Source: UBA7662 sp943369355 (GTDB taxonomy: Bacteria; Bacteroidota; Bacteroidia; UBA7662). Taken from it: DNA of 64,000 nt. The DNA lies in NCBI GenBank assembly GCA_943369355.1, contig CALRMX020000001.1, forward strand, positions 496,001 through 560,000. Reading direction: 5' to 3'. Made by a program: the position numbers and the translations under genes. Shown one piece after another: positions 8,365 through 16,767 of the stretch (positions are counted from its first letter, which is position 1; each line of letters starts with the position of its first letter). The notes beneath the pieces were generated by a model that was not told the origin of the DNA, searched no databases, and was given only the letters and a program-made list of their open reading frames with translations.

Positions 8365-9392
8365 GGATGTATAATTTGTATTTTTTGGTAAACGGGATAA
8401 TGATGATTCACGAGTAAGTAAATGCCAGCTGGCAACGGAGGAAGTAAGATGCTTTGTTCGTTTGAACTCGAATTCAAGGCATCAACAGAGGTCACAATTT
8501 GCCCTTGTATATTTCTGATGTGCCATTTGGCACCCATGGAGCTACTTGTACGAATCGTAAGCACCTGTCCATTTTGAATAGGATTCGGATATACCTGAAT
8601 TTTCGATAAACTTGGTATATTATTTATATTATTTACAATAGGCTTATCAAATGCCGCTTGATAAACTTCTTTGGATGTGGCATTCTGCACGAAAGCTACT
8701 GCTCTCAACTGACTTTTCCTTTTGATTTTGGCAAGCTTCCACGCGAAATAAATATTGGTATCAACGTTCACAACCAAATTATTAAGTGATACACCCAATG
8801 CATCTGGTATCATTTTACGCATCACAAACGAATAGGCGTTCAAACTATTCGCACCTGGGCTGGCTGCGTAACTACTCTTGAGCACTTCTTCCTCTGTAAC
8901 CGCAAGATGTAATCGAATGTCACCTGCTGAAAGAGTAGAGTCGATAAGTCTAATGCTTACATAAAGTTGTAGCGAATCGTCGTTGGTAAGGCTTGTGCGA
9001 ACTTGAATTTGAAATTTGGGTGTAACGGCTTGCCTAGCAGTAAACTGACTTTGCATTTGGCCGATGAATGTAGCCGTACTTGCTCGATATACATTTCCAT
9101 CTAGAATGCTGTGAGGCACGCCATTTACGCCGTAATACGCTATTCTCACATTGGCATCCGTGGGGTTTTCTAGGTGCATAGAATCTAAATATGGAAAGCT
9201 TGCATGATACGCTATGGCTACAACCGATGAGGCATTGTTTCTCGCAAATTGATAAACTGGCGGTGTGCTACTCGCACAAGGGGGGCATCCCGAATTGGTG
9301 AATTGCTCAACAAGAACAAGCTTGTTGGTAGTTTGCCCAATTCCTTCAAGGCAAAATATCGTGGCGATTATACTAAGAGCTACTGCTTTCAT
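8361..9392 (-). CDS. Omp28-like secreted protein with thioredoxin-like CPPC motif and T9SS sorting domain
   Basis: A 343-residue exported protein. The signal peptide (MKAVALSIIATIFCLEGIGQ) is followed by a thioredoxin-like region with FTNSGCPPCASSTPP, where the CxxC sits as in redox proteins of the Omp28 group. VNGVPHSILDG then matches the cis-Pro region. A beta-rich middle leads to a C-terminal type A sorting domain (IQVYPNPIQNGQ to LPPLPAGIYLL). The start could be ATG 9410, six codons upstream, but 9392 gives a cleaner signal peptide. Redox activity is an inference from the CPPC motif. It lies upstream of the YHS gene and divergent from doxX. Confidence 0.82.
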   Translation of the reverse strand: MKAVALSIIATIFCLEGIGQTTNKLVLVEQFTNSGCPPCASSTPPVYQFARNNASSVVAIAYHASFPYLDSMHLENPTDANVRIAYYGVNGVPHSILDGNVYRASTATFIGQMQSQFTARQAVTPKFQIQVRTSLTNDDSLQLYVSIRLIDSTLSAGDIRLHLAVTEEEVLKSSYAASPGANSLNAYSFVMRKMIPDALGVSLNNLVVNVDTNIYFAWKLAKIKRKSQLRAVAFVQNATSKEVYQAAFDKPIVNNINNIPSLSKIQVYPNPIQNGQVLTIRTSSSMGAKWHIRNIQGQIVTSVDALNSSSNEQSILLPPLPAGIYLLVNHHYPVYQKIQIIHP

Positions 9393-9431
9393 TTTCGAAG
9401 ATTTTATCAAAGCAACACAATCCCGAAGTGC

Positions 9432-9508
9432 GACTTTGTCGGCTGGGCGACAAATCAGCTAAAAGCTTGAAACCAAATTTGCAGAAGTGTCGGATAACCG
9501 ACAAAGTC
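9432..9508. promoter_or_regulatory. paired palindromes in a divergent regulatory region
   Basis: Two perfect inverted repeats lie between the divergent Omp28-like and DoxX genes: TTTGTCG-N6-CGACAAA at 9435-9454 and TGTCGG-ATAA-CCGACA at 9488-9503. They share the half-site TGTCG(G), and GACTTTGTCGG (9432-9442) is the exact complement of CCGACAAAGTC (9498-9508). Their centres are 51 bases apart, about five helical turns. This looks like operators for a dimeric regulator acting on one or both genes. The regulator is not identified. Confidence 0.5.
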
Positions 9509-9553
9509 AATGCTAATGCTAGCGAATATTTGTGTTCAAATTATTTCAACCCT

Positions 9554-9973
9554 ATGGAAAATCTAACATTTAAATCACGTGCAACACAACTCGTACGTTT
9601 GGTGTGTGCGGTAATCCTTTTGCAAACCCTCTTTTTTAAGTTTGGAGGTGCTTTAGAATCCGTTTACATCTTCGAAACTGTTGGCCTCGGAACGCCTGGC
9701 CGAATTGGCACCGGAATCATGGAGCTTATTGCAAGTATATGCCTGTTTGTTCCTCGCTTGCGATTATGGGGTGCTTTACTTGCCGTTGGATTGATGGCAG
9801 GAGCTATCATGTCGCACTTGACGGTACTCGGCATAGAAGTGTTAGGCGACCATGGCAAGCTGTTTTTCATGGCCATAACCGTCTTCGTCGGCAGTATCTA
9901 TTTGGCTTATCAATACTTCCCCAACTCAGATGTACACAACTTTTGGAAGCGCAATTTTCTAAAGGCTGTTTAA
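9554..9973 (+). CDS. DoxX family membrane protein
   Basis: A 139-residue integral membrane protein with four predicted hydrophobic segments (LVRLVCAVILLQTLFF, IMELIASICLFV, GALLAVGLMAGAIMSHL, LFFMAITVFVGSIYLAY). It has the DoxX layout, including GRIGTGIMELIASI after helix 1. DoxX-family proteins are quinone-linked or redox-associated membrane proteins of mostly unknown function. I chose ATG 9554; the open frame extends to 9428 but runs through the palindromic regulatory region. DinB-like, PaiB-like and GNAT genes follow on the same strand. Confidence 0.8.
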   Translation: MENLTFKSRATQLVRLVCAVILLQTLFFKFGGALESVYIFETVGLGTPGRIGTGIMELIASICLFVPRLRLWGALLAVGLMAGAIMSHLTVLGIEVLGDHGKLFFMAITVFVGSIYLAYQYFPNSDVHNFWKRNFLKAV

Positions 9974-9995
9974 ATACATTCAAAAGTCCATTTCA

Positions 9996-10532
9996 ATGAG
10001 TTTCTACACCACTTCAAATGCAAATCCGTTGGAGCACCTAAGAGATGCCATGGAAGAGCAGTTGCTTGCTTTAAACTGGTTGGTCTCTAATTTATCGGAC
10101 CAACAATATGCCATGTCGCTTCCTTTGCTCAGCGGAAATAGCATTGGCAAGCATGTAAGGCACATTTTGGAGCTACTTGAAGAACTTTTGGATGGGCAAA
10201 GCCGCGCGAAGGTGGATTACGACAACCGATCTCGATCGTTGGAACTAGAAGTTTCGACTACTGCAGCCCGATTGTTAATCTCTAACCAAATACTTAAAAT
10301 AAACGAGCTTGACGCCGACAAATCGTTAGTACTCTTGGCGCAGTACTCTTCCGAAAATGATGGATCAATTGAAATTGCAACTTCAATTAATCGAGAGCTC
10401 TACTACAACTTAGAACATGCTGTTCACCACATGGCCATCATCCAAATTGTATTGAATTACACCCGATGGCTGGTGGCTCCTCCATCTTTTGGAGTTGCCT
10501 ATAGTACTCAACGGCATCAACAACAAGGCTAA
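9996..10532 (+). CDS. DinB-like four-helix protein
   Basis: A 178-residue helical protein resembling the DinB/YfiT superfamily of metal-dependent enzymes, some of which transfer thiols such as bacillithiol. Candidate metal-ligand histidines are in GKHVRHILELLEELL and LEHAVHHMAIIQIVL, the usual two positions of the fold. Sequence in the first 40 residues is less typical. It starts 22 bases after doxX. A bacillithiol link is conceivable because bshC is present at 50065-51660, but nothing here shows it. Confidence 0.7.
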   Translation: MSFYTTSNANPLEHLRDAMEEQLLALNWLVSNLSDQQYAMSLPLLSGNSIGKHVRHILELLEELLDGQSRAKVDYDNRSRSLELEVSTTAARLLISNQILKINELDADKSLVLLAQYSSENDGSIEIATSINRELYYNLEHAVHHMAIIQIVLNYTRWLVAPPSFGVAYSTQRHQQQG

Positions 10533-10578
10533 TTGAGTATTTGTCGATATTCGTTCATTCAACGCTATCCAAAAACCG

Positions 10579-11247
10579 ATGTACCACTTTTCGTATTTCA
10601 AAGAAACAGAGCAGCAGGCTATTCTTGACCTAATAGAGGAAAATCCACTTGCCTTTTTAACCGGCAGCTTTTTATCCGGTAAACAAGTAGCCACACAAAT
10701 TCCCGTATTGCTCGAAGAGAGAGATGGAGCTCTTTATTTACAGGGTCATATCATGCGAAACACCGATCACCACAAAGCGCTGATAGAAAATCCAAATGCG
10801 CTTTTGGTCTTTACAGGCCCAAGCTGTTACGTGAGTGCTTCTTGGTACAGTAATCCTCAAATTGGCTCTACGTGGAATTACATGAGCGTTCATGTGTCAG
10901 GCCAATTTAGGTTTATGTTGGACAATGAGCTGGTTGATTTTATGCGAAAATTGACATTAAAGTTTGAAAAAGGAAACTCACAATCCCCTACCTATTACGA
11001 CAATCTGCCCGAACAATTTCTTGGTAAAATGATGCCGGCAATTGTAGGATTTGAGATGAAAGCCGACCATCTGGAAAATGTTTTCAAGCTTAGTCAAAAC
11101 CGAGATGAGAAAAGTTACCTCAACATCATTGCAAAACTTCAAGAAATTGGAGGCAACAGTGCGCTAATTGCGAAGGAGTTAATCAAGAGAAAAGCAACTC
11201 TTTTTCCTGAAGGCAAAGTGTGGGACGCTTCAAAATTTGACTCTTAA
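10579..11247 (+). CDS. PaiB-like FMN-binding split-barrel protein
   Basis: A 222-residue member of the PaiB/FMN-binding negative regulator family, which has a flavin-reductase-like split barrel. Typical stretches are MYHFSYFKETEQQAILDLIEENPLA at the N-terminus (written here in part), ALYLQGHIMRNTDHHKAL, VFTGPSCYVSASWY, WNYMSVHVSGQ and AIVGFEMKADHLENVFKLSQNR. In Bacillus, PaiB is encoded beside a polyamine N-acetyltransferase, PaiA. Here too a GNAT gene follows 12 bases downstream. A role in gene regulation is not shown; many members are probably enzymes. Confidence 0.83.
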   Translation: MYHFSYFKETEQQAILDLIEENPLAFLTGSFLSGKQVATQIPVLLEERDGALYLQGHIMRNTDHHKALIENPNALLVFTGPSCYVSASWYSNPQIGSTWNYMSVHVSGQFRFMLDNELVDFMRKLTLKFEKGNSQSPTYYDNLPEQFLGKMMPAIVGFEMKADHLENVFKLSQNRDEKSYLNIIAKLQEIGGNSALIAKELIKRKATLFPEGKVWDASKFDS

Positions 11248-11259
11248 GATATTTTAGTG

Positions 11260-11712
11260 ATGATAGCGATCAAGCAACTAGAAATAGGCGACCTGGCAAC
11301 CTTTGCATCGCTTCTTGAAATCTTCAAAGAAGTTTTTGAAAACGAAGAAGCAGTAATTCATGAAGCTCAATTACAAAAGCTGCTTGCAGATCCCGATTTC
11401 ATCGTTTTTGTGGTGAAGCTCAACAATCAGGTAATTGGCGGATTGACCATTTATGTGCTGCATCGATACTTTGGTACAAAACCAGTTGCTTATATCTACG
11501 ATGTAGGAATCCATCCAGACTTTCAGGGCAAGGGTTACGGAAAAGCACTAATTGCGGAAGTTTGTAGTTTTTGTAGCCAAAATGGCTTTGAAGATGCCTA
11601 TGTGGAAGCAGAAAGCGAAGACCTGGATGCTGTTTCCTTTTACTTGAGAACGAATTTTACTGAGAAACTAAACGCCACCCACTTCATTTATACATTTACC
11701 GATGGCAATTAG
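11260..11712 (+). CDS. GNAT family N-acetyltransferase, AAC(3)-I-like
   Basis: A 150-residue acetyl-CoA-dependent N-acetyltransferase. The acetyl-CoA loop is HPDFQGKGYGKALI, preceded by AYIYDVGI and followed by DAYVEAESEDLDAVSFYLRTNF. This pattern recalls the aminoglycoside 3-N-acetyltransferase I group, though chromosomal members seldom have a proven drug substrate. ATG 11260 is preferred over the GTG one codon upstream. Pairing with the PaiB-like gene suggests a polyamine or other small amine as substrate. Resistance should not be assumed. Confidence 0.8.
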   Translation: MIAIKQLEIGDLATFASLLEIFKEVFENEEAVIHEAQLQKLLADPDFIVFVVKLNNQVIGGLTIYVLHRYFGTKPVAYIYDVGIHPDFQGKGYGKALIAEVCSFCSQNGFEDAYVEAESEDLDAVSFYLRTNFTEKLNATHFIYTFTDGN

Positions 11713-11883
11713 GCCCGAAATGCGATTAATCCCGATGAACGCTATTTTCAAGTATGCAAAAAGCTATTTAATGGTGAATATGCATGAATAAGTCATTTGA
11801 ATTTTGCTCTTTTATGAAAACTGCTTCATGCACATTGCATAAGGGTTTCTTTCCTTTAATCACAAGTACGACTCAATTTGGTT

Positions 11884-12582
11884 ATGAGTGAAGAAACGCA
11901 ATATTGGTATTTGAGAAATCATAAATTGTTCTCTACCCTTTCTTCTGCCGATGTGAGGTCGCTGTGTATTATTAGCAAATACAAAACAGCCAAAAAAAAC
12001 GACATCATTTATTTCGCTGAGGATCCCGATTCACGAATTTACTTATTGAAGAGAGGTAAAATCAGAATTATGGAAACCGATTCGCACGGCAATGAATTGG
12101 TGAAAGAAATCCTACGCACGGGTGATATTTTCGGCGAAATCACCTTGAGTAGTCAACCTGGCGTGCATGGCGAGTTTGCTCAGGTTATGTCGGATGAGGT
12201 CATCATTTGCAGCTTCAAAAAAGAAGATTTCGAAGAAGTATTAGAAAATAAACCGCATCTCGCGGTACAGTACACCAAATTCATTGGCTTCAAATTTAAG
12301 CGGTTAAAAAACCGCTACGCCAACATGGTTTTTAAGGACGTGAAATCCAGGATGATGCACTTTTTGAAAGAGTGGATGGAAAACGAAGGTGAAAAAACCC
12401 TTGATGGGCGAGTCGTGATTCAAAACTACCTCACCCAGCAAGATATTGCCAATCTGATATGTGCTACACGCCAAACCGCTACCCAGCTACTGAATGAAAT
12501 GGAGCGCGAAGGCATACTTCACTACGATAGAAGGCATGTAATAATTGAGAAACCTGAGCTAATTCAAATTAAAAAAGACTAA
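11884..12582 (+). CDS. Crp/Fnr family transcriptional regulator
   Basis: A 232-residue cytoplasmic regulator. The N-terminal cyclic-nucleotide-binding fold includes DIIYFAEDPDSRIYLLKRGKIRI and GDIFGEITL. The C-terminal winged helix reads LTQQDIANLICATRQTATQLLNEMEREGIL. The N-terminal cysteine cluster of FNR is absent (a single Cys near residue 26), so it is not an Fe-S oxygen sensor. The start is ATG 11884; a TTG at 11878 also lies in frame. The 171-base upstream gap holds an 8-bp inverted repeat (11781-11788 and 11825-11832) that could be an autoregulatory site. Targets are unknown. Confidence 0.9.
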   Translation: MSEETQYWYLRNHKLFSTLSSADVRSLCIISKYKTAKKNDIIYFAEDPDSRIYLLKRGKIRIMETDSHGNELVKEILRTGDIFGEITLSSQPGVHGEFAQVMSDEVIICSFKKEDFEEVLENKPHLAVQYTKFIGFKFKRLKNRYANMVFKDVKSRMMHFLKEWMENEGEKTLDGRVVIQNYLTQQDIANLICATRQTATQLLNEMEREGILHYDRRHVIIEKPELIQIKKD

Positions 12583-12592
12583 CGAATTCACC

Positions 12593-13498
12593 TCAAGCCA
12601 AGTACTGGTTATTGGCATTGGTAATTAAATCACGCAGTCGTCCTAATTCTTCAGCTTTTTCAGGTTTCCCCGCCTCCGTATAACTATGTATGAGGTTGTT
12701 GAAAACCCGAGTCAAAATATCGAAGTTATTGCACGGTAAAAAGAACCTTTCGTGGGGGTCCATCTTAATCAGCTTCAAGAACTGATCGATTTCCTTTTTG
12801 CCGAACACCATACCGCGATTGAAGGCATTGATGTAAAACAGTGGTGCTCGTTCCATCAAGGGCATTTGCATGGCCTGTTCACTGTCGTCGAGGTAGGTAA
12901 GCACAAAGTGCTGAGGAAGATTAACCCCGTAAATGGGAACCTTTAAGCGTTGCGCGATAATCATGTATAAAATGCACAGCGAAATGGGGTTTCCCTTTTT
13001 GCTTTCGAGCACCTTGTTGAAAAAACTGTTCTGTGGATCGTTATAATTATCGGTATTACCCGAAAATCCATGAACACGGAAGAGGATATGATTCAGTATT
13101 CTCACCTTTTCGAGTGCTGTGAGATAATAATTCATTTCCATCCAAGCGTCTATACGAATACTTTCAACTTGATTTCGAATTTTGGCTTCGTCTAAATCAG
13201 GGTACTGATAGCGTGCTATAATCAGCATGCCGTCGAGCAAATCTTGTCCTCCACTCAACACCCACAGCTGCAGTAATTCGTAAACATGCTCAAATTGAAT
13301 CCGATGAATCAGGTTTTCAATTCGCTCTTGCAGTACTACATCGGGATGATCTTCCCAGGCATGCTCGAGCCGAGGAATAATGTCGAAACCATAGCGCAAC
13401 AGCTCGTTGGTTACATGCATCACTACCTCGTTGTCGGTATCATCGAGCAACGATATCAATGCATCAATCTGTGCTGGATCAGGTTTCGACGGTGTCAT
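12593..13498 (-). CDS. SirB1-like transglutaminase-fold protein
   Basis: A 301-residue protein of the SirB1/transglutaminase-like group. The core is SFFNKVLESKKGNPISLCILYMIIA, with a Cys, followed by PIYGVNLPQHFVLTY with the His, matching the catalytic order of the fold. The N-terminal 100 residues are helical, and the C-terminus (TRVFNNLIHSYTEAGKPEKAEELG) looks like a TPR hairpin. Function is not established for the family. It converges on the Crp/Fnr gene and lies downstream of topA on the same strand. Confidence 0.78.
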   Translation of the reverse strand: MTPSKPDPAQIDALISLLDDTDNEVVMHVTNELLRYGFDIIPRLEHAWEDHPDVVLQERIENLIHRIQFEHVYELLQLWVLSGGQDLLDGMLIIARYQYPDLDEAKIRNQVESIRIDAWMEMNYYLTALEKVRILNHILFRVHGFSGNTDNYNDPQNSFFNKVLESKKGNPISLCILYMIIAQRLKVPIYGVNLPQHFVLTYLDDSEQAMQMPLMERAPLFYINAFNRGMVFGKKEIDQFLKLIKMDPHERFFLPCNNFDILTRVFNNLIHSYTEAGKPEKAEELGRLRDLITNANNQYLA

Positions 13499-13547
13499 CT
13501 TTTTCTAAGTGCAATAACGCACTTAAGGTTCAAATGCTATCCACAAC

Positions 13548-15884
13548 TTATCCCTTTTTACGGCCTTTGAAGCCTCCCTTTTTAGCTGTTTTTGGTTCGG
13601 GTGCGGTTTCGATAATTTGAATACACTCGTCTAAACTTAAGGTTTTGGCATCGGTGCCTTTCGGAATTTTGTAGTTTGTTTTTCCCTTGGCGATGTAAGG
13701 GCCATACATGCCATTAAGCACCTGAATACCTGCTTCTTCAAAGTTGTGGATGATTCGGTTCGCTTCTTTTTCCCGCTTCTCCAGGATCAATACAATGGCG
13801 TCTTCCGCAGTTATTGCCAACGGATCCGATCCTTTAGGAAGCGAAACAAATTTGCTATCGTGCTTAACATATGGGCCAAATTTACCTACTCCAATGGTCA
13901 TTTCTTTATCTTCAAAAACACCCAGCGAGCGTGGTAGCTTAAACAATTCTAATGCATCTTCGAGCTGAACAGTGTCTAAATGCATTCCTGCACGGAGGTT
14001 CGCATACTGCGGTTTGTCTTCAGGTTTGTTCAGATCGCTTTTAACCGCGACCGGCCCAAATCTGGCCATGCGTACACTAATCTGATGTCCACTTACCGGA
14101 TCCTGCCCTAAAATGCGTTCACCAGTGGCACGTTCACTATTTTCAATGGTGGCTTCAACGTTCTTGTGAAAAGGTTTGTAAAACTCATCAATCATACGCG
14201 TCCAGTCGAGCGAACCCGTTGCAATATGGTCAAACTCCTCCTCTACTTTCGCAGTAAACCTAAAATCCATTACTTTAGGAAAGTGCTCCAGCAAAAAGTC
14301 GTTCACCAACATGCCGATATCGGTAGGCAACATTTTGCCTTTATCTGCGCCTGTAATTTCGGTTTTAACTTCCCTACTGATGCCCTTATCGTCGCGATGA
14401 AGCACTACATATTCCCGTATTTGACCTTCCAACTCTGAGCGCTCAACGTAACCTCGCTTTTGAATGGTACTAATCGTTGGCGCATATGTCGAAGGCCTAC
14501 CGATGCCTAGCTCTTCCAACTTCTTCACCAAGCTTGCTTCGGTATACCTGCTCGGTGGTCGGCTGTAACGCTGTGTGGCCGTGGCGTTGTTCAACTCAAC
14601 TGCTTCCCCCGATTTCACCGCGGGTAACAATACAGCCTGTTCTTCGTCCTGTTCTTCGTCGTCCGACTCGAGATACACCTTCAAAAAGCCATCGAAAAGT
14701 ATTACCTCTCCTTCGGCTACAAACTGCTGTGGCAAGCCATCAATGGCAATACGTATGGTGGTTTTTTCCAACTCAGCTTCGGCCATTTGCGAAGCAATGG
14801 CACGCTTCCAAATAAGTTCGTACAAAGCTTGTGCATCGCGGTCTCCCTCGGTGCGATGCACATTAAAGTAGGTAGGACGAATGGCTTCGTGTGCTTCTTG
14901 CGCCGAGGCAGTTTTGGTTTTGAATTGTCTCGTTTTGCTATATCGCTCACCGTAGGCCGATTCCACCTCATTTTTTGCTGCACCAATGGCCAATTGCGAT
15001 AAGTTAACACTGTCGGTACGCATGTAAGTGATTTTACCACTCTCGTACAGGTCTTGCGCCACCTTCATGGTTTTGGTGACCGAAAACCTGAGCTTTCGCG
15101 CGGCTTCTTGCTGTAAGGTAGAAGTCGTGAATGGCGGCGCCGGCGACTTCTTCAGCGGTTTCTTTTCGAGACTGGCAACCGTAAACGAACGGTTGTTGAG
15201 CTGCTCTAAAAAATGTTTGGCCTCTGCTTCAGTCGCAAAACGCTGATTTAATTCCGATTTGAAGGTGTGCTTTTTTCCATCGACCTGTGCGGTAAAAAAA
15301 GCATTGATTCTAAATGCACTTTCGATGGAGAAGCTGCGGATTTCACGTTCTCTTTCCACTACCAAACGCACAGCAACCGATTGAACCCTACCGGCTGATA
15401 AGCTTGGTTTGACTTTTTTCCAAAGTACGGGACTGATTTCAAAGCCCACCAAACGGTCGAGAACTCGACGGGCTTGTTGCGCATTCACTAGATCGTAGTT
15501 GATTCGCCTTGGGTTTTCGATAGCATGGAGAATGGCAGGTTTGGTTATTTCGTGGAAAACAATTCGTTGAATCTTATCTTCCTTCAACTTTAAAACCTCC
15601 TTCAAGTGCCAGCTGATGGCCTCCCCTTCGCGATCTTCATCGGATGCGAGCCATACCAATTCGGCCTGATCAGCAAGTTTTTTAAGCTCCGAAACAATTT
15701 GTTTTTTATCGGCCGATACCTCATACACAGGGGCATAGGTATTTTCAATATCAACACCGTGGTTTCCCTTTTTTAGGTCTCGGATGTGACCATAACTCGA
15801 CTTAACCAAGAAGTCTTTACCTAAAAAGCCTTCTATGGTTTTGGCTTTCGCCGGCGACTCTACTATAACTAAATTTTTTGCCAT
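13548..15884 (-). CDS. topA: DNA topoisomerase I
   Basis: Type IA topoisomerase, 778 residues, relaxing negative supercoils. The Toprim domain starts at MAKNLVIVESPAKAKTIEGFLG and includes LASDEDREGEAISWHL. The active-site Tyr is in ITYMRTDSVNLS, and GRVQSVAVRLVVERE and GIGRPSTYAPTI are conserved. The C-terminus lacks the four-Cys zinc ribbons of the E. coli enzyme. It carries Toprim-associated repeats (GKFGPYVKH, GMYGPYIAKGKTNYKIPKG) and a Lys-rich tail, as in other Bacteroidota. Confidence 0.96.
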   Translation of the reverse strand: MAKNLVIVESPAKAKTIEGFLGKDFLVKSSYGHIRDLKKGNHGVDIENTYAPVYEVSADKKQIVSELKKLADQAELVWLASDEDREGEAISWHLKEVLKLKEDKIQRIVFHEITKPAILHAIENPRRINYDLVNAQQARRVLDRLVGFEISPVLWKKVKPSLSAGRVQSVAVRLVVEREREIRSFSIESAFRINAFFTAQVDGKKHTFKSELNQRFATEAEAKHFLEQLNNRSFTVASLEKKPLKKSPAPPFTTSTLQQEAARKLRFSVTKTMKVAQDLYESGKITYMRTDSVNLSQLAIGAAKNEVESAYGERYSKTRQFKTKTASAQEAHEAIRPTYFNVHRTEGDRDAQALYELIWKRAIASQMAEAELEKTTIRIAIDGLPQQFVAEGEVILFDGFLKVYLESDDEEQDEEQAVLLPAVKSGEAVELNNATATQRYSRPPSRYTEASLVKKLEELGIGRPSTYAPTISTIQKRGYVERSELEGQIREYVVLHRDDKGISREVKTEITGADKGKMLPTDIGMLVNDFLLEHFPKVMDFRFTAKVEEEFDHIATGSLDWTRMIDEFYKPFHKNVEATIENSERATGERILGQDPVSGHQISVRMARFGPVAVKSDLNKPEDKPQYANLRAGMHLDTVQLEDALELFKLPRSLGVFEDKEMTIGVGKFGPYVKHDSKFVSLPKGSDPLAITAEDAIVLILEKREKEANRIIHNFEEAGIQVLNGMYGPYIAKGKTNYKIPKGTDAKTLSLDECIQIIETAPEPKTAKKGGFKGRKKG

Positions 15885-16010
15885 CTGCTACTTCCAAACG
15901 CTTGAATAATCCGCAAATTAAAGGATTAGTAAACGGAAAGAACAAGTACTTCTTTGGAATACAAAAAGATTGCATCAAAACAGACAAGTTCCACCTCACA
16001 TATAAATGCC

Positions 16011-16018
16011 TATTTTTG
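16011..16018 (+). promoter_or_regulatory. -7 box upstream of GT2-ArnT-like pair
   Basis: TATTTTTG matches TAnnTTTG and lies 29 bases before the ATG at 16048. No TTG sits at the standard -33 spacing, so this is a half-promoter assignment. Confidence 0.4.
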
Positions 16019-16047
16019 GCGATTGTTTTAACTTTTTAACGCCATTC

Positions 16048-16767
16048 ATGACGTTGCAAAAACTTTCAGTCGTTATCCCTGCTTACAATGAGGGAAGGTA
16101 CATTCATAACATACTCAATAGAGTTAAGGCTGTTGAACTCATTGGTGAAATCACCAAAGAAATTATCATCGTCAACGATTGCTCGAAAGACGATACCGAG
16201 GAAGCTATTTTAGAATACCAGAAAGCAAATCCAGCGTTAAACATTCAATATTTCAAGCACGAAGTAAATCAAGGAAAAGGCGCTGCCCTACGTACTGGCA
16301 TTAGCAAGGCTACTGGCGACTTAGTAGTTATTCAGGATGCCGACCTGGAATATGACCCGCAAGAGTACAATCTTCTCCTCAAGCCCGTATTGGATGGTTT
16401 TGCCGATGTAGTATATGGCTCACGCTTTATGGGCGGCAACCCGCATAGGATTTTGTTCTTCTGGCATACGATAGGGAACAAATTCCTTACTTTTTTATCG
16501 AACATGTTCACCAATCTGAACCTAACCGATATGGAAACCTGCTACAAATTATTTCGTAGGGAAGTGGTTCAGTCGGTTACCTTAAAAGAGAATCGGTTTG
16601 GTTTCGAGCCCGAGATAACGGCTAAAATTTCGAGGATTCCGGGGATACGTATCTACGAGGTAGGAATTTCGTATTACGGTAGAACCTACGACGAAGGAAA
16701 AAAAATTAATTACAAAGACGGATTTAGGGCCCTTTACTGTATTGTGAGATACAACTTATTCAGCTAA
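16048..16767 (+). CDS. family 2 glycosyltransferase (polyprenyl-phosphate sugar transferase type)
   Basis: A 239-residue cytosolic GT-A enzyme of the dolichol-phosphate-mannose-synthase type. Motifs are LSVVIPAYNEGRYI, IIIVNDCSKDDTEE, GKGAALRTGISKATGD, the DxD-like QDADLEYDP and YGSRFMGG. It lacks the C-terminal membrane helices of larger relatives. It probably loads a sugar onto a lipid carrier. The next gene, overlapping by one base (TAATG), encodes an ArnT-like enzyme that uses such lipid-linked sugars. ATG 16048 is chosen because the frame before it runs through the -7 box. Confidence 0.9.
   Translation: MTLQKLSVVIPAYNEGRYIHNILNRVKAVELIGEITKEIIIVNDCSKDDTEEAILEYQKANPALNIQYFKHEVNQGKGAALRTGISKATGDLVVIQDADLEYDPQEYNLLLKPVLDGFADVVYGSRFMGGNPHRILFFWHTIGNKFLTFLSNMFTNLNLTDMETCYKLFRREVVQSVTLKENRFGFEPEITAKISRIPGIRIYEVGISYYGRTYDEGKKINYKDGFRALYCIVRYNLFS

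Noticed and set aside
11260..11712. Aminoglycoside resistance gene
   Set aside because: The GNAT resembles the AAC(3)-I group only in general blocks and sits in a chromosomal operon with a PaiB-like gene, so resistance is not supported.
11884..12582. Oxygen-sensing FNR
   Set aside because: The N-terminal cysteine cluster needed for the iron-sulfur centre is absent.
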